Positions 48,683 to 59,797 of a DNA stretch of 64,000 nucleotides are shown here, one piece after another. Each line of letters begins with the position of its first letter. The stretch's first letter is position 1. The DNA is from Tupaia tana. Its lineage: Eukaryota; Chordata; Mammalia; Scandentia; Tupaiidae. The position numbers and the translations under genes are program-made. The stretch covers positions 26,959,814-27,023,813 of the forward strand of contig JAKSZU010000012.1 in assembly GCA_026018925.1 (NCBI GenBank). The letters run 5' to 3'. The notes under the pieces were generated by a model that saw only the letters and a program-made list of their open reading frames with translations, was not told the DNA's origin and made no database searches.

Positions 48683-48932
48683 TATTTATTTAAATTTGCT
48701 ATGTGGCACAAGTGTTCACTGGACTGAGATAAAGATAAAGAGGGAAAATGAGAAGGCTCCCTCCCAGGGATCATGCACACTGCACTCTGGTTCCTCCACT
48801 CTCCTCATGTGATTTTAGACATTCATGCAGATGTAACCAGTGTTGTTTCCTAAGTTGTAGGGTCTGAGAATGAACTACTCAGATGGTCATGTGGGAATCA
48901 GGCACCTTAACCACCAGGCCATAGGCTGGCTA
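48683..48932 (-). repeat. Old long-subtype SINE
   Basis: TTTATTTATTTAAATTTGCT, CAAGTGTTCACTGGACTGAG, CCATAGGCTGGC. Confidence 0.65.
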
Positions 48933-48985
48933 AAGAACTGAATAACTTTTTAACTCTTTATTAGAACATTAAATTTTTAAGTAAT

Positions 48986-49225
48986 GAGAGCAGCAGATGG
49001 CATAATGATTAAATAGCTGGACTTGAATCAACCATGGTTCAGTTCTCAGACCTGATGGCTTATCGCTCACTCTGGGCACATGTGCTTGCATATCCAAAAT
49101 CCTAAGAGGAGAATGGAGGAGAAGTGATTGCAGTGTAGCCATCCCCTCAGAAGGTGATTTCTTGTTTTCTGTCTCTTTGTCTCTATGGCGAGTGCACACG
49201 CCTTACAGCAAAAATCTCTCTAAAT
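48986..49225 (+). repeat. Long-subtype SINE
   Basis: GAGCAGCAGATGGCATAATG, CCAAAATCCTAAGAGGAGAA, GGCGAGTGCACACGCC. Confidence 0.85.
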
Positions 49226-49827
49226 TTCTTTTTCCTTTCAGTAGTTGTGCCATTAATTGAGGAAAAGGAATAATTGATGGAGAATAATCCATTCATAAGA
49301 AAAAATGGCATATATAAAAATTATTTTAGAGAAATGGTTATAAGTGAAGGATAAAGAAAGAAGAATTAATGTATATGCTATACATGAGTAAGAAACTAAA
49401 ACAAATACAATGTGACATAAGAAAAGACTAATCAAGACTTAATTAATGAACCATATTTCAAGGTATCAGGTATAAAAGTTCACCAGAGTACATAAATGAA
49501 AGAAGATAAAGTACCTACATTGGAACAAAATAAACTGAAAATGAAAAAATTCAATCTAGGTGTCATCAGAAAATAATGCATTGTATTGCCTTAGGAATAT
49601 ACATCTTATTTTTAATTTATCCTCTGGTATATGAGGGAAAGTAAACAACAAAGAACTTGAAAATGCACATCATAAAGCAAGAAAATTAAGTATTTAGGGT
49701 ATCATAAGACTGTAAGCTGACAGACAAGCTATTATGCATGTAATTAATTAAAGAGAACAATTACTGGGTGCAATACTATAGGAACTATTTTCTAAGGCTA
49801 AAATAGAAAAACAGATAAATTAGCTGA

Positions 49828-49925
49828 CACCAGCAGAAGGCATAATGGTTATGTTACTGGACTCCCATGTAGGCCACTGTGGTTCGAGTCCCGGACCAAT
49901 CAGCTTAAAACTCATGCCGAGTAAG
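49828..49925 (+). repeat. SINE, 5' half, split by a nested SINE
   Basis: GACACCAGCAGAAGGCATAA head to AAAACTCATGCCGAGTAA; the element resumes at 50211 (ACCTCATGCCAGATGAGTGT) after a complete second SINE. Confidence 0.85.
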
Positions 49926-50210
49926 GGGACCAGCAGATGGTGTAATGGCTATGTCACTGGACTCCCATGTATTCCACCGTGGTTCAAGTTCCATACCCAA
50001 TGGCTTAAAACTCATGCCAGGAGTGTGTGTGTGTGTGTGCCCAAGCTCCCGGGAGGAGAATGTAAGAGAAGGGACTGTGGCATGGCCATCCTCCGTGGGA
50101 GGTGATTTCTTACTTTCTGTCTCTCTCTATCTCTCTGGCAAGCATAGCCTGTAGCAAAAACCTCTCAACAAACAAACAAGAGCGACAAAAACAAACAAAC
50201 AAACAAAAAA
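49926..50210 (+). repeat. SINE nested inside another SINE
   Basis: A complete copy (GGGGACCAGCAGATGGTGTA to an ACAAACAAACAA tail) that interrupts the SINE beginning at 49828. CTCATGCC on both sides fits a target duplication inside the host SINE. Confidence 0.85.
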
Positions 50211-50375
50211 ACCTCATGCCAGATGAGTGTGCAAGTGTGCCCAAGATCCCAAGAGGAGAATAGAGGAGAAAGAAGTGTGGCATGGACATGCCCCCTGGAG
50301 AGTGCATATACCCTCTAACAAAAAAAACCAAACCAAAACAAAACAAAACAAAACAAAAAACTCTCTAAAAAAATA
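50211..50375 (+). repeat. SINE, 3' half of the split element
   Basis: Continues the host SINE: GTGTGCCCAAGATCCCAAGA, GACATGCCCCCTGGAGAGTG, with an (ACAAA)n-type tail. An internal piece of the 3' part is missing. Confidence 0.8.
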
Positions 50376-51529
50376 ATAAAATAACAAGAGTAGCCTTACC
50401 TTATCTCTGAGTAGACACAATTTAATAGCATCAAACTTTGAAGTTGTAGGAATTGTAATTCAAAAATACTAATGATAAATTGGAGAATCTGCTTTGGAAG
50501 ACTGAGAGGTTAAGGGCTGATAACACCATGCCACTGGAGAGGTAATTTAGACCTGCAGGAGTCTTACTTGCAGGAGAGAAGGATCAGGAAGGATTTGAAT
50601 CTTTGTGTTCTTCTATCTGAAGATATTTAATACAAATAGGGGCAAACACTACAGGGTAAGGTTTGGATCAATATAAGGAAGGTCTTTCTAAAAGTGGAGC
50701 TATTATAGCAATAGATGGACATGAGAATGGCATCAACATAGGTAAGTCAATTGCCAGGAAGCTACAATGAAGTGTGCTATTTAGGGAGGGTAATTTGACA
50801 GAATAACATTTACAACATTTCAGCTTTGAAATTTGTAAGTATTAGGATTGATAGAGGTCAGGCAAGAGACCGGCATAATGTTTAGCTCTGATGACTTAAA
50901 TTTTGAAGAAATATTTTGGAATGGGTAAGACAACAACACTTAAATGTATAGAGCACCTCAACTTAGACTTTGCTAATCATTTAACTAGTTAGACTAGTCT
51001 TAACTGATCCCTATCTTTTCTCATTATTTAAAAAAGCTCTGATGCATGTTTTTGTCATCCCTACTACTGAATAGTTCTTTGTTCTATGTGGATTTTGGAA
51101 AGTGTGAAGTATCATGCAGTGTCCCGAGAGGCAGCCTGTACTTTGTAGTGAGAATTTTGTTTGAGAAACTTCTATCTCTAATCCCCTGTTGCTCCCCAAG
51201 GCACGTCCACATGATTGTACTGATGTTATGTCAGTTATTCTCCATGGAATCCAGTGGAGAATTTTCAAAGAGGTTCATATTCTCATTTGAGCTTTCCCAG
51301 AAGATAAAATATTAGAAGTGGTTAGTTCCCTTCTGCGGTAAGTAGCCCTGCTTTCTATATAAGGATGTGTCAACTAACATTCCTTCCATTTGGAGGCCCA
51401 AATTTCTGACCTCATTACTTACCCTTACTTCTAACCCCTTCAACCTCCTCCTCATGATACTGCTGGTAACACAACCCAAGGTCTCTCTTCTCTTATACCA
51501 GGTACTCTAAAACCCCTAATTTTACTAAA
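50376..51529. other. Gene-free stretch
   Basis: No coding exon I can support. Confidence 0.45.
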
Positions 51530-51792
51530 TTATTTATTTTTTTTTAATTGCCAGAGAGATTATATGCTCTACTCAGAGAAACAGAGAGAGAAAGAGGGAG
51601 AGGGAAAAAGGACTCTTCAATGGGGTTTGGACATGCCATAATCCCTTCTCATATATCTCTACATACTGCAGGGATTTGGGATCTGCACACACAGGTGCCC
51701 AGCAGGCTTTTCAAGGTGCCAGAGCCAGGATTTGAACCACTCAATCAGCCATGTGAGATCCAGCTCCCTGAACCTCCAGGCTACTGGACAAT
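51530..51792 (-). repeat. Long-subtype SINE, diverged
   Basis: AATTGCCAGAGAGATTATAT, CATGCCATAATCCCTTCTCA, AGCCAGGATTTGAACC, CCAGGCTACTGGAC. Confidence 0.75.
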
Positions 51793-52625
51793 ACTTAAAT
51801 TATATTTTTATCTTTCCTTACCCTTAGATGTGTGGAGAAGATCCTGGTATGAGGGATTTTGGGCACTTATCTGAAGAATGTTTTCTTAGGACTTGTCTAC
51901 TGAATTAGTTTGCCATGGCAACATCTCAAAGTTGTATGACTGCCATTGTCTACTTGGATGGAGTCCAGGTCTTGCAGCAATGTCACATTTGAAAATTCCT
52001 GGAGAAAAGAAAGTGCAAGGCAAAGAGTGGTACATCCATTGGGGGAGTCATAATCCCCAAAAAAGGTCTTCAATCAAGTGATATTTTGTTATTGAACTAT
52101 TGATACATATTGTATAAATGCTGGGTCCTGCCAGTCTAAAGAGAATGGAGGATAAATAAGGGAGAAAGTGGGTAGGAGAAAAACTTGGGGCTAAAGGTAG
52201 AGTAAATTATTTTTCCATTGTCTAAAGTATCATTCCAAATATAGCTACAGAATACCTATCTATCTATATCTATATCAGTTTTAGCTTTCTGTAAATAGTT
52301 TAGAAGAAGAAAGAGCAGATGGAGTGGGGAAAAAAAGAACACCACTTAACAAGGATGATGACCCAATATCTAGTTTTCACACTGTGGATGTCATTGCATG
52401 TTGGTGAATGATACTGTTAACCTGTATGCTGGTGAACTTTTCTATGGGCCTCAATATCAGTATTATAAAAATTAATTTAATATAATGATAAATGAGCTCA
52501 TAATATTTGTTCTCTAAATTCTCTTATTCAATAACTTTGTGACTAGAAGAGAATAGGGTTTATCAGCATACAGAGAATCACAGTTTGGCTAACTGCTTCC
52601 TTTCTAAGAAGTCGTGAGGATTGCC

Positions 52626-53576
52626 ATGCTTATTACCAATGACACTCTGTTCATGCCCTCTGTATTGACATTTATTGGGATCCCTGGTTTGGAACCTGTC
52701 CAGTGTTGGATTGGAATTCCATTCTGTGCGATGTATATCATTGCTTTGATTGGAAATTCTCTGCTTTTGATCATCATCAAATCTGAGCCCAGCCTCCATG
52801 AACCCAGGTATATCTTCTTGGCCATGTTAGGAGCCACAGACATTGCACTTAGCACCAGCATTGTGCCCAAGATGCTAGGAATTTTCTGGTTCCACTTACC
52901 AGAGATCTTTTTTGATGCTTGCCTCTTTCAGATGTGGCTCATCCACACATTTCAGGGTATTGAATCTGGAGTCCTATTGATCATGGCTCTGGACCGCTAC
53001 GTAGCTATCTGTTATCCCCTAAGGCACGCTACTATATTCACTCGACAACTAGTCACTAATATTGGAGTTGGGTTGGCATTGCGGCCTGCCGTTCTGGTAA
53101 TTCCATGCCTATTGCTCATAAAGTGTCGCCTGAAACTTTACCGAACCAAGTTAATATCCCACACGTACTGTGAACACATGGCCCTTGTGAAGCTTGCCAC
53201 TGAAGATGTTTACATAAATAAGATCTATGGCCTCTTTGGAGCTTTTTTTGTTGGTGGGCTTGACTTCATTTTCATCACCCTCTCTTACATACAAATATTT
53301 ATCACCGTCTTCCAGTTGCCTCAGAAAGAAGCCCGACTGAAGGCAGTTAACACATGTATTCCCCATATATGTGTCTTCTGCCAGTTCTATTTCCTTGCTT
53401 TTTTCTCCTTTTTTACTCACAGATCTGGGTCTTATATCCCATCATATATTCATATCACCTTGTCCAATCTATACCTACTGGTACCACCATTCCTCAATCC
53501 CTTCATCTACGGGGTAAAGACCAAACACATTCGCGAAAAGGTAGTAAAAATGTTCTGTTCCAAAGACCAGACTTGA
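52626..53576 (+). CDS. OR52A4: Olfactory receptor OR52A4, intact
   Basis: Class I odorant receptor, 316 residues from the ATG at 52626. The frame stays open back to 52614, but that codon is GTG, so the ATG is the likelier start. It reads like human OR52A4 as I remember it (ITN-TLFMPSVLTFIGIPG, GATDI-LSTSIVPKML, YRTKLI-HTYCE, ATEDVYINK, GGLDFIFITLSYIQ). The human copy is frame-shifted near the C-terminus; here the frame runs through KAVNTCIPHICVF (239-251) and NPFIYG (291-296) to a normal end. Oddities: Arg61 in the LHEPMY motif (LHEPRY), Pro246 in place of Ala or Ser before HI, and Ser267 in the HRFG motif. These may mean relaxed constraint. Other motifs: NDT glycosylation at 5-7, MALDRYVAIC at 120-129, TYCEHMA with Cys182. 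A candidate splice acceptor AG is at 52607-52608, 17 bp before the ATG. Confidence 0.92.
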   Translation: MLITNDTLFMPSVLTFIGIPGLEPVQCWIGIPFCAMYIIALIGNSLLLIIIKSEPSLHEPRYIFLAMLGATDIALSTSIVPKMLGIFWFHLPEIFFDACLFQMWLIHTFQGIESGVLLIMALDRYVAICYPLRHATIFTRQLVTNIGVGLALRPAVLVIPCLLLIKCRLKLYRTKLISHTYCEHMALVKLATEDVYINKIYGLFGAFFVGGLDFIFITLSYIQIFITVFQLPQKEARLKAVNTCIPHICVFCQFYFLAFFSFFTHRSGSYIPSYIHITLSNLYLLVPPFLNPFIYGVKTKHIREKVVKMFCSKDQT

Positions 53577-53888
53577 CATTTGACAGAAATAATTCGTCTT
53601 ATAGATGTGATTCATTTATCGTATCTAGGTAATCTGGAAATTCATTCTGTGGCTTTGGGAATCAAAATGACTAATTGATACATTAATAAACATAAAAAGG
53701 AGTGTATTAAAAAATTCAGAGGTTATTGATCTTAGGTCAAAAGACAGACGAATGTGAAAGAAATAAAGATGCTGATAAAGTACTTAAAGACTAAACACTT
53801 GGCTGTAGAAAGAATCATAACACATGACAATTTGTCTCACATGTGCCCAGTGCTTCATAGAATAGATATTCCTAGAATTTGTCTGGCA

Positions 53889-54068
53889 GGGATCAGCAGA
53901 TGGCATAATGGTTATTTTGATGGACACCTATGTAATCTTCTTTGGTTTGTGTCCCAGACCTGGCTGCTTAAAACTCATGCTGCTTGCTTCTGCATGCCTG
54001 TGCAAGATTTCAACAGAATGGAGAAAAAGGGATTGAGGCATGGCCACTGCTTCTGGAAGGTGATTCTT

Positions 54069-54103
<35 letters not shown>

Positions 54104-54175
54104 GTGTGTGTGTGTTTTTCTTTCCAGCTCACACACCCTATAGCAAAAATCTCTCTCGAAAAATTTTAAAAAAAG
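53889..54175 (+). repeat. Long-subtype SINE with (CT)n(TG)n
   Basis: GGGATCAGCAGATGGCATAA head, CAGAATGGAGAAAAAGGGAT, an internal (CT)n(TG)n expansion at about 54069-54115, CACCCTATAGCAAAAATCTC. Confidence 0.85.
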
Positions 54176-55026
54176 AAATTTTTCTGCAAATCACAGTGGA
54201 GCACATTATCTATATTGATCCCTTGCTACCTTGATCACCAAGATCTTCCTACTATATACAATATCCAAGTCTCACTATATTCTTTTTGAACTACTATAAA
54301 AACACTATTTAGTGTTTTCTTTGTGCCATCAAAACCTACCCCTTTTATATGTTCTTTATATTAGATATAATCAAACTTTGTCTGGAAACTATAATTATTT
54401 TCTTATTGAAGCCAATCATATTATTCATGCTATATCCAAATTGACAAATTTTATGGAACATAAAATATGTTTGCTGCAATAAATATAAAAATAGGGCATA
54501 CCATATTGTGCTTATTTGTTGTTAATGTGATAGTTTCTGAAATTATAGTGTGCATTTACTTTCTTCATTTGTATAAGGAATGATTTGAGTAAAGCTCAGA
54601 TATTTGGTGCTTTTTATGAGCAATGAGGAATGTAGTAGACTGATTGCAGAATATATTATTCTAAATTTTTTTCAATATTTTTCTAAATAAATAAATGATA
54701 ACCCTGTTAACTAACAAGAATGGTGGTCTAGAAAAAGTGAGCAGAAATTCTGCAGACTGTTTATCTAACAACATTTGTTTCCTTTCCCCCCATTTTTCTC
54801 TACATAAAGCATTTAGCTTTACTCTGCATTGATTTTTATTCTGCTTGTGTACTAATGATAAAATTTCATAAAATACTATTTTGGAAACTCATTATAACTG
54901 ACAACAAGTAGTCAAACACTGAGAATATTTCACTGAAGCATATTCATATTCGTCAAGAAGAAATTCATTGAAGAATTTCGTTTCTTGCATGGAATTGGGA
55001 ATCAAATAGAGTCTGATTCAAAACTT
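54176..55026. other. Gene-free stretch
   Basis: AT-rich. No exon or named repeat. Confidence 0.45.
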
Positions 55027-55037
55027 TGTTTCCACTT

Positions 55038-55280
55038 TTTTTTTGAGAGAGAGATTTTTGCTATAGGGTGCGTGTGCTTGCCAGAGAGACAGAAAGAGAG
55101 AAATCACCCCCTTGGGGGGATGGCCACACCGTAATCCCTTCTCTTTTATTTTCCTCTCAGGATCTTGGGCATGTATGCACACGTGCCCGGCAGAATTTAT
55201 GCCACTGGGTCCAGGACTTGAACCACAGTTGACTACATGGAAGTCCAGTGACATAGCCATTACACCAACTGCTGGTTCCA
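55038..55280 (-). repeat. Long-subtype SINE, exact TSD
   Basis: GATTTTTGCTATAGGGTGCG, CCCCCTTGGGGGGATGGCC, AACTGCTGGTTCC. The duplication tgtttccactt lies at 55027-55037 and 55281-55291. Confidence 0.95.
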
Positions 55281-55849
55281 TGTTTCCACTTCTTAACTAT
55301 ATGCATTGGAAAATAATTTATGTTCACAAATTGAGCTGCCTCATCTTTAAACATGGAAGCATAACATATGTTCTATTGAGAAGTAGAGCTGGTGGTGGTT
55401 ATGACATAACTGGTAAGGACTCGTTAATGGATATCATTGTCCTGATTATTGTCATCATCAGCTTGCTGATATCATCATGAAAACCCTAATCATGCCTGTT
55501 TTTCTTGAATAAAAATAGTGCACCACTACTTTTCATGTAGTTCATCAATATCAACAAGAAATGCATTTACAAAGTTGAAGATATTTCGATCAACAGGTCT
55601 GGGGAGAAATGTTCACATATCGAAATGGTCTCATTATAAGCCAAACAATATGATTGAAAGTATATACAAATAATAATAATAATAATAAATAATATGAAAT
55701 AAAAAAAAACAAAGTAGAAATGTAAGTTTTTCGTGACTCAGTTTATCATTATTTTTTTGTGAAACTTGTCAGTTAAAAGGAATACAAAGTCTAAACTGCT
55801 GAGCACAATGCTATTTGCATTCATATCTGTTTCCATATCTCTGTTTTTG

Positions 55850-56180
55850 AGTATGTACAGTGAACCTTATCAATTTTATGTAACTTTATCATTTATAATC
55901 TTAACATTTGTCTGCTCATTTTATCAGTTGTTGATAGATGTAGGTTTAAATATGCTGCTATCACTGTGGATTACCTGTCGCCTTTTAACTCTGCTAATTT
56001 TGGATTTATGCACTTTAAGCTATAGGTGGAATATAAATGTCCATGTTGTAGGGTTCTTAAAGATTTGAAGTAAATGTAAATTCCTAGTTGGATGACTTAT
56101 TTTTCTCATGTTGGACTATTCATCTTTTTTTCTAGTAATACCTAATGTCTCAGTTTTATATGCTACTATCATATATACAC
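55850..56180 (-). mobile_element. LINE-1 relic, antisense
   Basis: ATCAGTTGTTGATAGATGTA, then TATGCTGCTATCACTGTGGA, then CTAATTTTGGATTTATGCAC follow the order of phrases seen on the antisense strand of old mammalian L1 (gttgttgag..., then tattgtggat...). No open frame. Ends in a (TA)n/(TG)n tract. Confidence 0.5.
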
Positions 56181-56254
56181 ATATATGTTATATATATGTG
56201 TATACATGTGTGTGTATAAATATATATGTGTGTGTATATATGTGTGTGTGTATA

Positions 56255-56306
<52 letters not shown>

Positions 56307-56312
56307 TATGTG
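56180..56312. repeat. (TA)n/(TG)n microsatellite
   Basis: Mixed alternating TA and TG units. Confidence 0.95.
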
Positions 56313-56319
56313 GTCCCTC

Positions 56320-56560
56320 ATCTTTTTACTTCTATTTTATTTTATTAATGTGCTCCTCTATTTTCTTAAAAACATTAACACCATTATTTAAAAATCTTTG
56401 ACCACTAATTTTGATAAATACATGAAATAAGGCTCAGCTTTTATGGATTGTTTAATTTTCCTCTTATTTATTAATTAATGCTCTGTCTCTCACCATGTCT
56501 AATTTTTCGGTGACGGACATGTTTGAAATATTTGAGAAGTTTGGATAAATTGTATTTTTC
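56320..56560 (-). mobile_element. LINE-1 relic, antisense, continued
   Basis: CACCATGTCTAATTTTTCGG and GACGGACATGTTTGAAATAT correspond to old L1 antisense phrases (catgtctcataattttt..., ggacatttgaaat...). Confidence 0.4.
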
Positions 56561-56649
56561 TTCAATGATATTTTACCTCTCATTCTATGATATATTCTTC
56601 ACGACTAATAAAGACTCTTACTGGGTACATTTTCATTCTGCATTCCACC

Positions 56650-56870
56650 CATGCAACTGCGTCCTGAGAGGAGAGGCTCAAGTCCTTGTAGGTCTGCAGG
56701 TCTGTGGCTCCCCAGTCTGTGCAGTCCTTCTTTCTACATCCCAGTCATCGGCCTGTCCATGCTGCTTTGGGAAGTATCTGTCTCCTGTGGTCCGTGTCCT
56801 CATGGGCACCATCCACATTATTTTCTCACCTCTGGTGAATACCAAACATTTACAGTAAGAAGCCCAACAG
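56650..56870 (+). pseudogene. Class I OR (OR51-type) 3' fragment, pseudogene
   Basis: Pieces of an OR C-terminus are visible in different frames. CAVLL and SFYIPVIGLSMLL (TM6 region, about 56716-56770) lie in two frames. GKYLSPVVRVLMGTIHIIFSPLVNT (about 56772-56844) matches the OR51-type segment leading to the TM7 motif, where intact genes have PPxxNPIIY. The frame shifts at least twice and the Pro-Pro/Asn-Pro motif is lost. No matching N-terminal part is seen upstream, where L1 relics lie. This is a decayed host gene fragment, more like OR51 than the OR52A genes beside it. Confidence 0.7.
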
Positions 56871-57062
56871 CTCTGAGGCAGGATACAGAGGTGGCTCTCC
56901 TTGAAGAGGGAGTAAAACATTTTAGTTCAAGTAAAGATAAATGTCTGAGATCCAGAAAACTGTGGACAAGACAAGGAAAAGAATATTTTTTTTGAAAGAA
57001 AGTCAAAACAAGGCAATTGAACATCATATTAAATGATACGGGTGTAAAGATGTGTAAGAAAC

Positions 57063-57092
57063 GGGGTCAGCCCCATAGTGTAGTGGTTATGT
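57063..57092 (+). repeat. Possible SINE head fragment
   Basis: GGGGTCAGCCCCATAGTGTA followed by GTGGTTATG resembles the first 30 bp of the SINE family, then stops. Confidence 0.35.
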
Positions 57093-57119
57093 ATGTGCAG
57101 ACTTATCTTTGTCCCTTTT

Positions 57120-57500
57120 ATCCTGAAATTTAAAGCTGATTTAACTAAATGTGGGGTTTTGTCAGTGTTTATTTTGCTTCATGTTCCCAGAACTCTGTTT
57201 TGTGCTTTGGCGTCTTATCATTAATTTTGGAAGATTTTTTATACATTATTACTTCAAATAAAATTTCTCTTTCACTTCTCTTTCTTTGTTTCCTGGCATT
57301 GCAAATATACATATTGTATATCATATTGTACCAGAATTCTTTGATGTTTTGTGCTTTTTAAATTTTCCATCATTTTTCCTTTGTATAATTTTGGTATTTT
57401 CTATTGACCTATCTTCAAATTCATTGATTCTTTCCTCAGCTATGTTTCATATACTGAACATCCTATTATATGTTCTTTCTTTTTGTCACTGAAAGTCTTT
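57120..57500 (-). mobile_element. LINE-1 relic, antisense
   Basis: CCTATCTTCAAATTCATTGA followed by TTCTTTCCTCAGC is a hallmark antisense phrase of old L1 elements, preceded by CTTTGTTTCCTGGCATTGCA. No open frame. Confidence 0.55.
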
Positions 57501-58019
57501 ACAAGACAAATCATAGATATGTTAACTTGAATTAAGTTTGGTCTAACAGTTTCTTCATACACAGTGAATTATAAACATGATATGTAAACCCATATTTTCC
57601 AGCATACTGACTGCTGTGAAAACTTAAATGTAAATGTCTCTGCTTAGATCGACCAATGGTTACAATGGGTAGGATCTGGCAGCAGGCGGCAGCAGTATGT
57701 GCTTGTGTCATAGTGTAGTGTCTTCAACAACCGTGTAGAAGAGCCGCCTGAATAGAAAGCTACAGAGCAAGAAACAACAAATTGTTGGGTAGGCATTTCC
57801 TTGTGGGACAGTTACCAACAGAGCATGAATTTCCCAGCAGCCCTAAGAGAGTATAGGATGTGGAAAGCCATATAACTCACGCAGATGAAGATACATTTAA
57901 GGATAACTGCCACTCATTAAACAATAGCCTAGAGCACACGGTATTTCTGGATCCAATATCTCTACCCTGCCTCTGAACAACTAACCTACAATAGCAACAA
58001 CACTTGTGATAAGGAGACA
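57501..58019. other. Intergenic, no gene seen
   Basis: Less AT-rich stretch at about 57650-57760 (GGATCTGGCAGCAGGCGGCA). No exon can be supported. Confidence 0.4.
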
Positions 58020-58031
58020 ACACTGGCTTTT

Positions 58032-58287
58032 TTTTTTTTTTTTTGCTATAGGGCACGTGCGCTCGTCAGAGAGAAAGAGAGAGAGAGGGAGACAGAAAGT
58101 GAGAAATCACCCCCGAGGGAGGATGGCCACGCCGCAATCCCTTCTCCTCCCTTCTCCTCTCGGGATCTCGGGCACGCACGCACATGCGCGCAACCTGTCT
58201 GAGTTTAAGCCACCGGGTCTGTAACTCAAATCGCGGTCGACTACATGGGAGGCCAGCGATATAGTCATTACGCTAACTGCTGGTCCC
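58032..58287 (-). repeat. Young SINE with TSD
   Basis: Poly(T), GGGCACGTGCGCTCGTCAGA, GCTAACTGCTGGTCCC. Duplication aYactggctttt at about 58020-58031 and 58288-58299. Confidence 0.92.
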
Positions 58288-58424
58288 AAATACTGGCTTT
58301 TGAGATTAATAAAAGGGGGCATTAGGAAAAATTATGGGACTGGCCATTTTAGAATCATCTTAATTTACCTTTAATGAGAAATGACGTGTTGAAGAAAAAG
58401 ATATACTAGCCAAACCATTTATGT

Positions 58425-58675
58425 GATTTTTCTTAATCATCAGAAGGCATGTACATGCCTTAGAGAGAGAGAGGAAGAAAGAGAAAGCACTCCTCTCCCT
58501 AGTAGGCATGACCATGCCACAATCGCTTCTCTTCCATCTCTCCATCCTGTTAAGAACCTTTGGCATACACACACAATCCCAGAGTATTCTTCAAGAAAAT
58601 GGGTCAGAACTCAAACTGTATTCAACTATGAAGGACCTGCCTGTTCCCACCACCAGACTACATGGCTGGTCCAGT
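58425..58675 (-). repeat. Old degenerate SINE
   Basis: CATGTACATGCCTTAGAGAG, GACCATGCCACAATCGCTTC, degenerate head near ACATGGCTGGTCC. Confidence 0.6.
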
Positions 58676-58722
58676 GTAATTCCTTGAAATGATAGCGATG
58701 CAGTACATGTCAGTAATTACCA

Positions 58723-58727
<5 letters not shown>

Positions 58728-58779
<52 letters not shown>

Positions 58780-58830
58780 TATGTATGTGTGTGTGTATAC
58801 ATATACACACACACACACACACACACATAT
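58728..58830. repeat. Compound (AT)n, (TG)n, (AC)n microsatellite
   Basis: About 50 bp of AT, then short TG and AC runs arranged as an imperfect palindrome. Confidence 0.95.
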
Positions 58831-58856
58831 ATATGCCTTAATAAAATCAAAATGAG

Positions 58857-59125
58857 TGCCAGCCCATAGCTCAGTGATTAAGTCCCTTACATAGAGTACC
58901 AGATTCTACTTGTCTGATTGTGGTTCAAAACCCATCTCCAATAGCTTGATAAAACATGCTACATGTGTGAGCATGTGTGCCCAAAATCTTATTAAGAGAT
59001 AGAGAAATGAAAGGGAAAAAAAATGTATTGTGATTTTTTTTTACACCCACTGGAGGGTGTTGTCTCTATCTTTATCTTTCCCTCTGTCATTGGCAAGTGT
59101 ACATGCCCTCTGTCAATAAAAGATA
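58857..59125 (+). repeat. Old SINE
   Basis: GTGCCAGCCCATAGCTCAGT head, GTGGTTCAAAACCC, GGCAAGTGTACATGCCCTCT. Confidence 0.7.
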
Positions 59126-59395
59126 GTCAAATAGCTATAGGTATATATAAAGTAAAGGAAAATATAGAAAATCGCAGAAATGTTCATATGGATGATAAAA
59201 TTCCTTTATCAGTATAGGCATATTAAAGATTAAAACAGGGAGTATTATAAGAGATAGTTCATAATGATAAAAGTGCATTTTCATCAATAATACAGAACAA
59301 TTCTGAAATAGTTTTACTTAATAACTGATCTTTAATTTCATAAATCCAAAACAAACTAAAAATTTTAAAAATATTTTATTGCTCTTCTATCAGTA

Positions 59396-59400
59396 GTTTC

Positions 59401-59431
<31 letters not shown>

Positions 59432-59683
59432 GGAGAGGTTTTCGCTACAGGCCACGTGTGCTCACCAGACAGACAGAGAGAGAGACAGAGAGACAGAAAG
59501 CGAGAAATCACCCCCCGTGGGATGACCACGCTGCAATCCCTTCCCCTCCATTTTCCTCTCGGGATCTTGGGCATGCATACACACGCGCCAGGCGTGTTTT
59601 AAGCCACCGGGTCCGGGACGCTAACCGCGGTTGACTACGTGGGAGTCCAGCGACATAGCCATTACGCTAACTGCTGGTTCCCC
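59396..59683 (-). repeat. Young SINE with TSD
   Basis: Poly(T), GGAGAGGTTTTCGCTACAGG, GCTAACTGCTGGTTCCC. The 10-bp duplication tctatcagta lies at 59386-59395 and 59684-59693. Confidence 0.95.
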
Positions 59684-59797
59684 TCTATCAGTAATTGATA
59701 AACAAGAAAGTAAATAGTTATATGGACATTTAGATATTGCTTTTGGATATAATAATATCTCATTCCTGTGAGAATTCGCCTAAATCAACAATGAGAG

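Noticed and set aside
52614-52625. Four-codon upstream extension of OR52A4
   Set aside because: Begins with GTG; the ATG at 52626 fits the family spacing.
55766-56068. 100-codon hydrophobic open frame that could be a small membrane protein
   Set aside because: It lies in an antisense L1 relic; the hydrophobic look comes from AT-rich codons.
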